This document shows, one piece after another, positions 51,335 to 59,899 of a stretch of DNA of 64,000 bases. The translations under genes and the position numbers were made by a program. Origin of the DNA: Bacteroidaceae bacterium (GTDB taxonomy: Bacteria; Bacteroidota; Bacteroidia; Bacteroidales; Bacteroidaceae). The stretch covers positions 1 through 64,000 of the forward strand of contig JAFYQQ010000001.1 of NCBI GenBank assembly GCA_017559845.1, read 5' to 3'. The first letter of the stretch is position 1; the number at the start of each line of letters is the position of its first letter. Below the pieces are notes generated by a model. The model made no database searches. It had not been told where the DNA came from and was given only the letters and a program-made list of their open reading frames with translations.

Positions 51335-52150
51335 TTAAATCCAGTCAACGGGCACTTCTATGTCCACTGGCTTGTCATTGGTACTTTCGTCAATGGTAAC
51401 AGTGATTTTCAAATCGCCTTGTGTAGTGGGGTTGTAGGTTACATTCACATTCATCTTGTACGCATAATTGCGTTTTAATGTGAACTTGCCGGTCTTGGTG
51501 GCTTCCTGTGTCTTGTCGATGAAGTCATTCTTGGTAATGGTGGTAATGGTAAAGGTGATTTCCTCTCCTTCAGTACCTCCCTTCAACTTTACATACCAAG
51601 GTTCTGTGTCATTTTTGTTCCAGTCAATATCGGTTTCCCCTAATGCTTCAGTACCTTTAAAAGTTACTTTGTAATCGCTGAAATAGGTGCTCATATCCTC
51701 GTTGAAATTGACCGTAATACGTCCGCAGGTGGGTGTGCAGTTAACTTCAACAGATTCTTTCTGTTCAGCTTTAATGCTTCCTTGGGTTTCTCCGTACACA
51801 TAAAAACTATTGCGTGAAGCGTGGGATTCGGTGCCATAGAATGCTTTTATGGTATAACTGCCAATAGGCATTGTCAATGGCATTTTGGATGCTACATCAG
51901 AACCCTTGCAGTTCAATTTTTCGATTTTGTTCGCATCAATTACCACCACAGTGTATTCGTTTGTGTTCTTGTAATCGTTTTCATTAACTGCACGTGTGTC
52001 TTCCGCAAACTTTGTTCCGGAGACCAGATTAAGCATCAGTTGTCCCTGTCCTGTTTCGGAGGGGGAACTCAGACCGTCATCAGATGTGCAGGCAGATAAA
52101 CTAAAGCCTGCACAAAGCATCATTGCGGTCATCCATTTACATGTTTTCAT
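51335..52150 (-). CDS. DUF4493 lipoprotein (unit A, first gene of the locus)
   Basis: 271 aa from the ATG at 52150; in-frame ATGs at 52156 and 52177 would add a few residues. The chosen start gives a compact signal MKTCKWMTAMMLCAGFSLSAC with the lipobox LSAC. DUF4493 pattern: MPLTMPIGSYTIKAFYG, SFYVYGETQGSIKAEQKESVEVNCTPTCGRITVNFNEDMSTYFSDYKVTF, then EEITFTITTITK. The C-terminal strand region YAYKMNVNVTYNPTTQGDLKITVTI is typical. As the most upstream gene on this strand it probably begins the operon; a -7 box is at 52220-52227. Confidence 0.85.
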   Translation of the reverse strand: MKTCKWMTAMMLCAGFSLSACTSDDGLSSPSETGQGQLMLNLVSGTKFAEDTRAVNENDYKNTNEYTVVVIDANKIEKLNCKGSDVASKMPLTMPIGSYTIKAFYGTESHASRNSFYVYGETQGSIKAEQKESVEVNCTPTCGRITVNFNEDMSTYFSDYKVTFKGTEALGETDIDWNKNDTEPWYVKLKGGTEGEEITFTITTITKNDFIDKTQEATKTGKFTLKRNYAYKMNVNVTYNPTTQGDLKITVTIDESTNDKPVDIEVPVDWI

Positions 52151-52219
52151 TGCCATATACTTTTTATTTTTTAACATTTACATTTTTCTATTTGGCGCTT
52201 AAAGCCAATTTATCGGCTG

Positions 52220-52227
52220 CAAATTTA
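52220..52227 (-). promoter_or_regulatory. -7 box of the DUF4493 locus
   Basis: TAAATTTG on the minus strand. The inferred start near 52213 leaves a ~60-nt leader to the ATG at 52150. No TTTG lies 19-21 nt upstream, where the dyad repeats at 52253-52325 begin, which suggests activator dependence. Confidence 0.5.
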
Positions 52228-52252
52228 CAATTTATTTTGCCAGACATTGTCG

Positions 52253-52325
52253 TTTTTCGGTACAAACTGGCGGTTTTACCGAAAAAACTTCGGTTTTTAC
52301 CATAATTTATACCTAAAAACCGAGG
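52253..52325. promoter_or_regulatory. Cluster of ACCGAAAAA/TTTTTCGGT dyads upstream of the lipoprotein operon
   Basis: TTTTTCGGT (52253-52261) and ACCGAAAAA (52278-52286) are perfect inverted copies. TTCGGTTTTT (52289-52298) and AAAAACCGA (52315-52323) add a second inverted pair of a related word. CGGTTTTACCG at 52271-52281 is a small palindrome between them. The position just upstream of the -7 box fits operator sites. Confidence 0.55.
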
Positions 52326-52507
52326 TTTTTCCGTGTGTGGCCAATAGGTTGTTGTCATGATTGCATGCGGGGAAACCCATAAATGCAATGCAGTGCATCC
52401 CTCAATTCAATGCATTGAACCAAGCAACGGAAGGCGTTGACTTTGCTAATGCACCATAGTGTGTTTGCCTATGCAACACTATGCATTTGGGGGAGAGATT
52501 TGCCACG

Positions 52508-52640
52508 CTGCCACGTTTGCCACGTGTTTCTTATAACTTTCATGCGAGAAAAAAATAATTGATAGCCCCCTTTAAGGAGGGTAAGAAATAATTTTTCTGT
52601 TTATAAAAAAGTTGTGTAATCTGCTTGGCAGACGTGGCAG
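52508..52640. repeat. Long palindromic unit 1 (133 bp)
   Basis: Outer arms CTGCCACGTTTGCC (52508-52521) and GGCAGACGTGGCAG (52627-52640) are complementary at 13 of 14 positions. Inside are TTATAA/TTATAA, AAATAATT..AATAATTT and CCCCCTTTAAGGAGGG. About 90 interior bases are shared with unit 2, which abuts it. The whole 52151-52830 interval contains no gene that I can support. Confidence 0.8.
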
Positions 52641-52772
52641 GGTGACACGTGTGACACGTCATCTTATAAACTTTTATGGAGAAAAAAATTAATTGATCGT
52701 CCCCTTTAAGGAGGGTAAGAATTAATTTTCATGTTTATAAATGTTGTATAAATGCGTGTCAGCCGTGTCACC
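52641..52772. repeat. Long palindromic unit 2 (132 bp)
   Basis: Outer arms GGTGACACGTGTGACACG (52641-52658) and CGTGTCAGCCGTGTCACC (52755-52772) are complementary at 16 of 18 positions. The inner arms are TTATAAAC/GTTTATAA, AAAATTAATT/AATTAATTTT and CCCCTTTAAGGAGG. The interior is similar to unit 1 but the outer arms differ, and do so in a paired way. Confidence 0.8.
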
Positions 52773-52782
52773 AAAACAAAAT

Positions 52783-52809
52783 AACCATCCGATTATCAGT
52801 CGGATGGTT
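52783..52809 (-). terminator. Terminator of the desulfoferrodoxin gene
   Basis: On the minus strand AACCATCCGA-ctgataa-TCGGATGGTT followed by ATTTTGTTTT. It starts 21 nt after the stop codon. Confidence 0.85.
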
Positions 52810-52830
52810 GTGGTGACAGCACTCATATTT

Positions 52831-53232
52831 TTAAGTGATGGAACTCCTTAATTGTTCAATCCCTTTCCATAAACCATGGAGATTGCAGTACTCGCGGGCG
52901 TATAGCGCTTTTTCTTCGGTCAGGAAAACAGCTACGGGGGCCTCTCCTGGTTTGAGATACTTGCGCAATACCGTGTTTTCGGTGATCAACTCAATCCATT
53001 GGATGTAGTGTTCCTCCAGCATGGGATGAGTGACGCTGCCCACTGTGACCTTGTAGCCGCCTTCAATGGCTTCAATTACCGGAACATGCTTTTCAGTGGC
53101 GGCATCGGTGGTGTTGCCGGTGAGATGTTCCATGGGTTTTCCACAGCAGACCAGGGTTCCTCCCCCTGCTTCCAATACTTCGACAATGTTGCCACAGATT
53201 GGGCACTTGTACACTTGTGTTCTTTCAATCAT
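52831..53232 (-). CDS. dfx: Desulfoferrodoxin / superoxide reductase
   Basis: 133 aa. The N-terminal rubredoxin-like centre I has C10, C13, C29 and C30 (CPICGN, VCCGKPM). Centre II, the superoxide-reducing iron site, has H49, H69, H75, C116 and H119 ([26 protein letters not shown]). All ligands are present, so this is the two-iron class I type. It reduces superoxide to peroxide in the cytoplasm of anaerobes. Unusually for this genome, a strong Shine-Dalgarno-like GAGGAGG lies 5-6 nt before the ATG. A -7 box TAAATTTG is at 53266-53273 on the minus strand. Stand-alone gene with its own terminator. Confidence 0.94.
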   Translation of the reverse strand: MIERTQVYKCPICGNIVEVLEAGGGTLVCCGKPMEHLTGNTTDAATEKHVPVIEAIEGGYKVTVGSVTHPMLEEHYIQWIELITENTVLRKYLKPGEAPVAVFLTEEKALYAREYCNLHGLWKGIEQLRSSIT

Positions 53233-53439
53233 AATGTCCTCCTCTCTTTATTGATTAGACTCCACAAATTTAGCAACAAAATTCCGATTGATAAAGCGTA
53301 TGATGAAATAGGATAGAAATATTAATGTTTTTTATGAGTATGGGGTGTGGTTTTTATAAACATTAAGGATATTTTGATTGAGGTGTGGTCAGTACGATAA
53401 AATGTTTGGAGATTAAATTTACATGCGAAAGTTGAATAA

Positions 53440-53510
53440 AAAAAAAAGAAGGTTGTCATCCCGACAACCAATCTTTTCAATTAACCTTAAAATCTAATAC
53501 CATGAAAAAC
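53440..53510 (-). ncRNA. Candidate ~70-nt small RNA with own promoter and terminator
   Basis: A full promoter (53517-53547, minus) is followed by about 70 nt ending in an intrinsic terminator, GGTTGT-cgggatg-ACAACC (53469-53451) and TTCTTTTTTTTTTATT. The body reads CATGGTATTAGATTTTAAGG near its 5' end. There is no reading frame of note on this strand. The interval 53233-53589 between desulfoferrodoxin and the helicase has no protein gene. From memory, the ATTAGATTTTAAGGTTAA word recurs in Bacteroidales intergenic regions. The start is inferred from the -7 box. Confidence 0.65.
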
Positions 53511-53516
53511 ACGGTG

Positions 53517-53547
53517 CAAAATTACTGCTTTTCCGGAAAACTGCAAA
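53517..53547 (-). promoter_or_regulatory. Promoter of the candidate small RNA
   Basis: On the minus strand TTTG (53547-53544), a 19-nt spacer, and TAATTTTG (53524-53517), a perfect Bacteroidetes consensus, located 43 nt past the end of the helicase gene. Confidence 0.75.
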
Positions 53548-53589
53548 TCTGTACAAATAAAAAATGACAGACATGCCGCATTTATTGAT

Positions 53590-56500
53590 TTATGTCAAAA
53601 ACAAATCCATCTGGGAGGGAAGGGTGACGCTTTTTATCCGTCCGGAGTAGATGTACCATACATAGCCTTTTATCTTCATATTAGGGTACATACGACACAT
53701 CAGTTCCATGTAGGCACACACTTGCTTGACATGTTCGGGCCATGGCTTGCCGCATTTGAAATCTATGACGGTAATGTCGTTTCCAGAGAAAACAATACGG
53801 TCAGGACGTCTGACTTCAGGTTCTCCGCTCATAGGATTTGTGGCAACGATGCTGCATTCATTGTACACCTCGTTGTCCGGTGAGAACCATGAACGTACGA
53901 GTTCCTGCTGCATGCCCTGTTGTATGCGCTTGATAATGGACTTGCGTTGTGACGGATTGGAAATGAGTCCCTGGTTTGGCAACGGTCAAGCACAGTGTCC
54001 ACATCGTCAATGTGCGATATCTGGCTGAGGACATAGTGCAGGATTTTGCCCAGTTCGATATAGTCCTGACTCTCCATTCCCTCTTCCCCTGCTGTAAGTA
54101 TAAACTGCGAGGATTCATTGCTTTGCATAAAATCAAGATGCGGTCTGAACGTTGCATATTCAGTCTTCAAGTCTTGTGCAAAAGGTGTCATCCGGTTGTT
54201 TTCTATTGTGCGTTCTTTTATCTCTTTTCCCATCTGTTCCCCTGACACATAGGTGTATTCGTCTCCGTTTTTATCAAGTTCCAGACCATGACGCAACAGG
54301 TCACCGGACATGGAAGATGGAGAAAGTTTGTCCGTTTTGGATGTCATTCCCCAAATCATCATATTACATTCTGCACGTGTGAATGCCACATACATCATAT
54401 TGAGCGCATCCACGCGTTTCTGTAAGTGTTCCTCTTCGTACCAAGGGGCAAAGATACTTTGCCGAATATCCGAACCCGCACTAATGGGCAGCAATCCCAA
54501 GTCATTATATGGCGCTTCCGGTGCTTCACACCAGAGCAAATCACCTCTTTTGTCCTTTTCAATATCCCAGTCCGTATAAGGAAGCAATACGGTGTGAAAC
54601 TGCAAACCTTTGCTCTGATGGATGGTCATAATCTGCAGCCCCGGAATCTTTCCGCATGGAATCGGTTCGTTTGCCAGTTTCTCATCCCATGCCGACAGGA
54701 AAGAACGGAGGTCGGAGGGGTGGTTGCGTAGATAATTCTGCAACTGGTCGAAAAAGGCAAACAAATATGCCGACTGGCCGGGGATGCGTGAAAGATTAAA
54801 AATGGCATAGAGTTTTTCGCAAAGCACATATAGCGGCAATGTGGCAAGTTCTGCCTTGTCTTTGAGAAATTCATCTGGAAGACATTGCCCTGCATCTTTG
54901 GCCGTGAAATGGTGTGGCATGGCTGGCAAACCCGACATATCCGTCAAGTAATGCTTTATTAAATAATGTAGGGGCACGGGATCTGTGTCTTGTGGATCCG
55001 CCAGTACACGGAGGGCATTGACAATCATCTGGACCGCGACACTGGCAGACAACAGGAACGACTCATCACTAACCAGACGGATGTCTGGCGCCAGGCGATG
55101 AAACCAGTCAATCAGTTCCGTACCCATGTTGCGCCTGCGGACTAGAATGGCCATGTCCGACAGTGGCACACCTTTGTCCATCAGACCGCGAATCTGCTCA
55201 ATCATGTCACGGATGAACCGTTCTTCATAATTATCAGGACGATTTATGCCGTTCTTTTCGTATATTCGCACGCTTACATAGCCTTTCCCCCCATCTTTTT
55301 TGCACTTTTGCGCGACATCGGCATATATGTCTTTGATTTGGAAACGGGCATCCGGAGACAAAGAATCCAGCAATTCTGCCGCTTTGGGGAAGAACGTATT
55401 GTTGAAGTCTATGATTTTTTCTTGACTGCGGTAATTGGTGTCCAGTGGGACAATGTCAGGCCGCATGAATCTCATCTCATCCTCTATGCCGTGCAAGACG
55501 CTCCAGTCTCCATTGCGCCATCGATAAATGCTTTGCTTTACGTCACCCACCACCAGGTCGTGGCCTCCTGTGGCTTGGTTTTCTAAAAGGAGTGTCTTGA
55601 AGTTCTGCCACTGCAGCAGACTGGTGTCCTGGAACTCGTCTATCATCACATGGTGGAGTTGAGTGCCCATTTTCTCGAAAACAAAAGGCGCGTCACAATC
55701 TTTCACCAGCTTGCTAAGCAAAATAGGCGTCCGGTTGAGAAGAAACTGGTTTTTCTCTTTGCAGATTTGGTCGGCCATCTCTTCAATACAGCCGAGCAAA
55801 CGTAGCGGATTGATGTGCTTCCGCGCCAATCTTGCGGATTTAATTTGTGAGATGTTGTCCTGGTAGGTTTTGAGCAGATGTCCGATTTTACCAGAAATCA
55901 CTTCAGCTTCGGCTAACAACGCCTCGTTCTTTTTGTCCGTACTTTTGAGCAATTTTAAAGGGTCTGCGGCGGCAGAGGGAAGTGTGGCTTTGCTTTGATC
56001 GTATGCCAATGACATGATACTTTGCAGGGCACTGTGATAGTTGTTTCCGCGAGAGATGCGCTCATAGTTAAGCACTCCTTTTTGCAGCTGTTCGTTCAGG
56101 GTTTCCGCTTCTTTGATAATGGCTTGCTCTGCATCAACTTCAATCTCTTTCATCCGCTTTTGAAAACCTCTGATCACCTGTTCGTTGTTCAGCAGTTCGC
56201 GTTGTCTTGCATTGCGGTTTTGGAAGCTTTCTTCAAAGATACATCTGGCAAATGACTTCACGCTACGGGTCACATCCCATTTCTCATTGTTCTCAATCCG
56301 TTCGGCCACATAGTTTAGTACCCATTGCTGGATTGCCGGATTGTATTGGAGGGTGTCAATTATCCGGTCAACGGCATGTGAGATTACTTCTTCCGTATTT
56401 AATTCCACTTCCAGGTTGGCCGTAAGTGACAGTTCGTGCGCAAGATGGCGCAGAATGCTCTGAAAAAAAGAATCAATGGTCTCCACCCTGAAGTAATTGA

Positions 56501-56825
56501 AATCGTGCAGAATGCCAGATAATACTTTTCCGGCTTTTTCACGAATTTGATTTTCTGTCAGTTCCACACCATAGGCGCAGAGCCGCTTTTGGACGGCTTC
56601 GTAATACACTTGGCCTTCAGGCAGGTTGTGAGCCAACGCATACAACTGCTGAAGAATGCGGTCTTTCATTTCGGCAGTGGCCTTGTTGGTGAATGTCACG
56701 GCCAGTGTGTGGTGGAATTCGGTGTTGGAGACAGATGAAAGTAGCAAGGCAATATATTCGACGGCCAATGTGAATGTTTTGCCGGAACCTGCGGAAGCCT
56801 TGTAGACAGTAAGGGTGGAATGCAT
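53590..56825 (-). pseudogene. UvrD/RecB-like helicase-nuclease, frameshifted near the 3' end
   Basis: The first frame runs from the ATG at 56825 (MHSTLTVYKASAGSGKTFTLA, Walker A) and would end at 53829. An alternative in-frame start at 56882 lies upstream of the -7 box and is rejected. It shows UvrD motifs TFTNKATAEMKDRIL, MIDEFQDTSLLQW, VGDVKQSIYRWRNGD, LDTNYRSQ, MTIHQSKGLQF and MYVAFTRAECNM. At about 53988 it leaves the conserved frame (DRCQTRDS). The frame from 53982 to 53590 supplies the missing RecB-family nuclease end, with RPDRIVFSGNDITVIDFKCG. One extra T at GACCGT-TGCC would restore DRLPNQGL. The product would be a RecB/AddA-type double-strand-break repair enzyme. It may be a real mutation or a sequencing error. 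Confidence 0.75.
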
Positions 56826-56846
56826 CGTATGGGTGTGTTTTTGATG

Positions 56847-56906
56847 CAAAGATAGTGTATTTCCTTCCAAAAACAGAGGCATTGTGTAAGAAAATGTGTA
56901 ATTTTG
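56847..56906. promoter_or_regulatory. Divergent -7 boxes for helicase and panB
   Basis: TATCTTTG on the minus strand (56854-56847) faces the helicase, and TAATTTTG on the plus strand (56899-56906) faces panB. Neither has a good TTTG at 19-21 nt. The boxes help to choose the starts at 56825 and 56950. Confidence 0.5.
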
Positions 56907-56949
56907 CAGCGGAATTTCATTTATGTCATTTTATAAACGTTTTGAGATT

Positions 56950-57768
56950 ATGGCAGGATATTTGGTAGAAGACACGCGGAAAATTACGACAAACCGGTTG
57001 ATAGAGATGAAGAAGCTGGGTAAGAAGATAGCCATGCTCACCTCTTATGACTATACCATGGCACAAATCGTAGACCAGGCAGGAATAGAAATTATCCTGG
57101 TTGGTGATTCGGCCAGCAATGTGATGGCAGGAAACGAAACCACCTTACCCATTACCATTGACCAAATGATTTATCATGCCCGTAGCGTGACACGCGGTGC
57201 CAAACGTGCGCTGGTTGTGTGCGACATGCCCTTTGGCACTTATCAGGTGAATCCGGTTGAGGGCGTGAAGAATGCCATCCGTATCATGCAGGAAACGGGT
57301 GCTGACGCACTGAAACTGGAGGGCGGTGTAGAAATTCTGGACACCATAAAAGCCATTTTGAATGCAGGTATTCCGGTAATGGGACATTTGGGCCTTACTC
57401 CCCAGAGTATCAATAAATTCGGCACATATGCAGTACGCGCCAAAGAAGAGGCAGAAGCGCAGAAACTATTGTCCGATGCCAAGGCGCTTGAAGAGGCTGG
57501 ATGTTTCTCTTTGGTTGTGGAAAAAATACCCACCGCATTGACCGAGAAAGTATGCAACAGCCTGCACATTCCTGTGATTGGAATCGGTGGTGGTCCCGCA
57601 GACGGTCAAGTTTTAGTGGTGCATGACATGTTGGGAATGAACAAAGGCTTTGCTCCTAAGTTCCTGCGCAGATACGCAGATCTGCATACTATCATGACAG
57701 ATGCGGTAGGTCAGTACATCATGGATGTGAAGGAGGGAGACTTCCCTAATGAAGAGGAACGCTATTAA
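56950..57768 (+). CDS. panB: 3-methyl-2-oxobutanoate hydroxymethyltransferase
   Basis: 272 aa from the ATG at 56950 ([21 protein letters not shown]). An in-frame ATG at 56923 adds nine residues and would leave almost no leader after the -7 box. PanB signatures: [34 protein letters not shown] with the metal-binding Asp in [13 protein letters not shown] with the second metal Asp, [15 protein letters not shown] and [20 protein letters not shown]. It transfers a hydroxymethyl group from methylene-tetrahydrofolate to ketoisovalerate in pantothenate and CoA synthesis. Length normal. A terminator follows; panC/panD are not adjacent. Confidence 0.96.
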   Translation: MAGYLVEDTRKITTNRLIEMKKLGKKIAMLTSYDYTMAQIVDQAGIEIILVGDSASNVMAGNETTLPITIDQMIYHARSVTRGAKRALVVCDMPFGTYQVNPVEGVKNAIRIMQETGADALKLEGGVEILDTIKAILNAGIPVMGHLGLTPQSINKFGTYAVRAKEEAEAQKLLSDAKALEEAGCFSLVVEKIPTALTEKVCNSLHIPVIGIGGGPADGQVLVVHDMLGMNKGFAPKFLRRYADLHTIMTDAVGQYIMDVKEGDFPNEEERY

Positions 57769-57827
57769 GTTCCATACTGGGCATCAATACCAGAATAAAA
57801 TGTCCTTTGGGATTAATTATATTAAAT

Positions 57828-57873
57828 ACGGGAAATATAATATGATTTATTCGTATGTTCCCGTTTTTTTTTT
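57828..57873 (+). terminator. Terminator of panB
   Basis: ACGGGAA (57828-57834) pairs with TTCCCGT (57858-57864), followed by an uninterrupted T-run that reaches the -7 box of the next gene. Confidence 0.75.
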
Positions 57874-57881
57874 TAACTTTG
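57850..57881 (+). promoter_or_regulatory. Promoter of the CapD-like gene, overlapping the panB terminator
   Basis: TTCG at 57850-57853 (three of four matches), a 20-nt spacer, and TAACTTTG at 57874-57881. The -33 region lies in the terminator loop and the spacer contains its right arm and T-run. The ATG is at 57905. Confidence 0.55.
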
Positions 57882-57904
57882 CAGAAACATAAAGACAAAA
57901 GGAT

Positions 57905-59824
57905 ATGACAAAAGCTTTTTTATACAAGTGGGCTCATTGGTACTTTTCTAAGAAAGCACTTCCCTATTGGATGATTTTGATAATAGATTGTTTGATAGTA
58001 TATTTGTCGACTTTATTGTCTTGTTTTGTTATACACAGACCGGGGTATTTGACAGAATATTTTGTTGAGATTACTTCGTTGTCTGGTGTCTCATTAATCT
58101 TTTTTATACTCGCATTCCGTGTATTCCATACTTATTCCGGATTTATGCGATATAGTTCGATTTATGATTTGCAACGTATTGCATTGAGTATGCTGCTTGG
58201 TTCAGCAATGGTGCTGTCAGCACTTTATTTGTTCCGGTCACAAGACTGGCTCTTTCCTATAAATGGGCGTGACTGGGTGTTGATGGTACTGATCGCCACA
58301 ATAGGAATGTCCTCAATGCGAATGATCATCAGTGCTGTTTACGAAAATTTCATGAGTTCGAATACAGGAAAGCGAGTGTTCATATATGGCGTGAAAACTG
58401 GAGGAATCGGACTTGCACGTTTTATCTCAGACCAACCTCAATATGCGAATTATAAGGTTGTAGGTTTTATAAGTGACAAGGAAGACTCAGATAAAAAATA
58501 TTTGATGGGTAAGCGTATTTATGCCAACAATGATAAGTTGGTAGAAATAATGAAAGCTCTACACGTAGAAATATTGATGGTCTCGCCTTTGAAGATCGAC
58601 CGTTTACGCAATAATGAGAAATTGGTAAATCAGTTGATAGAAGCAAACATAAAGATTGTATTTGTCAATTCTTCAGAGGAGTGGGATGGCGTGACTCCAT
58701 TGGACCATGCGCGTTTGAAAGAAGTTGAGGTGGAAGACTTGTTGCCCCGTGCAGAGATACAGGTAGATATGGAGGCGAACGGCGCACAGCTCAGAAACAA
58801 AGTAATCCTGATTACTGGGGCGGCAGGAAGCATCGGTCATGAAATGGTTCGCCAAATAGCTGTTTATAAGCCAAGAAAAGTTGTACTGATTGATCAGGCA
58901 GAGACACCGATGCATGATGTCCGCCTTGAAATGAAGCAGAAATTCCCCTACATTGATGCGGTCACTATCGTGACCAGTATAACAAAAAAACGTCACATGA
59001 GGGACATATTTGATGCACACCGACCAGATTACGTTTTCCATGCCGCCGCCTATAAGCATGTGCCCATGATGGAAGACAATCCGGCAATTGCGATTCAGAA
59101 TAATTGCTATGGAACGCGCGTCATCGCTGACTTGTCTGTAGAATTTGGAGTCAAGAAATTTGTGATGGTTTCGACAGATAAAGCCGTAAATCCCACAAAT
59201 GTGATGGGCTGTACCAAACGAATATGCGAGATTTATGTGCAGTCTCTCAACAACGCAATCGTTGAGGGGAAAGTGAAAGGAATTACCCAGTTTGTGACGA
59301 CCCGTTTCGGAAATGTGCTTGGCAGCAACGGTTCAGTGATACCTCTGTTCCGCGAGCAAATCCAGAACGGAGGACCCATTACAGTCACACATCCGGATAT
59401 CATCCGTTATTTCATGCTTATTCCCGAAGCTTGCAAATTGGTGATTGAAGCCGGAACGATGGGTAAAGGCGGTGAGATTTTTGTCTTTGACATGGGACAA
59501 CCGGTAAAGATTGTGGATCTGGCAAAAAGAATGATCAAACTTAGTGGTGCAAAAGACGTTCAAATACAATATACCGGTTTGCGCGATGGCGAAAAACTGT
59601 TTGAGGAAGTGCTCAATGACAATGAGACCACAAAACCGACACATCATCCGAAGATCATGATCGCCAATGTCAGAGAATACGATTATGAAAAGGCCAAGGA
59701 AGATGAAGAAATCCTCTTGGAGTTGAGCTATACTTATGATGACATGACTATCGTAAAGAAAATGAAGGAAATAGTGCCTGAATATAAGAGTCAACACAGT
59801 AAATTCGAAGAACTGGATAAGTGA
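57905..59824 (+). CDS. CapD/FlaA1-type membrane nucleotide-sugar 4,6-dehydratase
   Basis: 639 aa. Four N-terminal membrane segments (WMILIIDCLIVYLSTLLSCFVI, SLIFFILAF, ALSMLLGSAMVLSALYLF, WVLMVLIATIGMSS) are followed by a CoA-binding-like Rossmann domain (RVFIYGVKTGGIGLARFI). The catalytic short-chain dehydrogenase domain has TGAAGSIGHEMVRQI (about 304-318), AAYKHVPMMEDNPAIAIQNN, MVSTDKAVNPTNVMG with the STDK site, and RFGNVLGSNGSVIPLF. This is the WbpM/PglF/CapD architecture, which converts UDP-GlcNAc to a 4-keto-6-deoxy sugar for capsule, O-antigen or glycoprotein glycans. The usual long form. Alone here rather than in a capsule cluster. Confidence 0.92.
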   Translation: MTKAFLYKWAHWYFSKKALPYWMILIIDCLIVYLSTLLSCFVIHRPGYLTEYFVEITSLSGVSLIFFILAFRVFHTYSGFMRYSSIYDLQRIALSMLLGSAMVLSALYLFRSQDWLFPINGRDWVLMVLIATIGMSSMRMIISAVYENFMSSNTGKRVFIYGVKTGGIGLARFISDQPQYANYKVVGFISDKEDSDKKYLMGKRIYANNDKLVEIMKALHVEILMVSPLKIDRLRNNEKLVNQLIEANIKIVFVNSSEEWDGVTPLDHARLKEVEVEDLLPRAEIQVDMEANGAQLRNKVILITGAAGSIGHEMVRQIAVYKPRKVVLIDQAETPMHDVRLEMKQKFPYIDAVTIVTSITKKRHMRDIFDAHRPDYVFHAAAYKHVPMMEDNPAIAIQNNCYGTRVIADLSVEFGVKKFVMVSTDKAVNPTNVMGCTKRICEIYVQSLNNAIVEGKVKGITQFVTTRFGNVLGSNGSVIPLFREQIQNGGPITVTHPDIIRYFMLIPEACKLVIEAGTMGKGGEIFVFDMGQPVKIVDLAKRMIKLSGAKDVQIQYTGLRDGEKLFEEVLNDNETTKPTHHPKIMIANVREYDYEKAKEDEEILLELSYTYDDMTIVKKMKEIVPEYKSQHSKFEELDK

Positions 59825-59850
59825 TATCGGCAGTACGACTAAAGTTGAAA

Positions 59851-59899
59851 TAAACATTTGGCCCTTAGAGAAAAAGGCTCTCTAAGGGCCAAATGTTTA
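59851..59899. terminator. Bidirectional terminator between convergent genes
   Basis: TAAACATTTGGCCCTTAGAG (59851-59870) pairs with the complementary arm ending at 59899 around a short A-rich loop, a ~19-bp stem. The stop codon of the GH36 gene (59897-59899) lies in the stem. Confidence 0.85.

Noticed and set aside
32909..52330. Invertible promoter controlling the lipoprotein locus
   Set aside because: The inverted repeats upstream (52253-52325) are too close together and do not flank a promoter; no site-specific recombinase gene is in the window.
53502..53567. 21-aa plus-strand frame beginning MKNTVQNYC
   Set aside because: It is the reverse complement of the small-RNA promoter and 5' end; the plus strand has no promoter, and the conservation of this stretch is better explained by the RNA.
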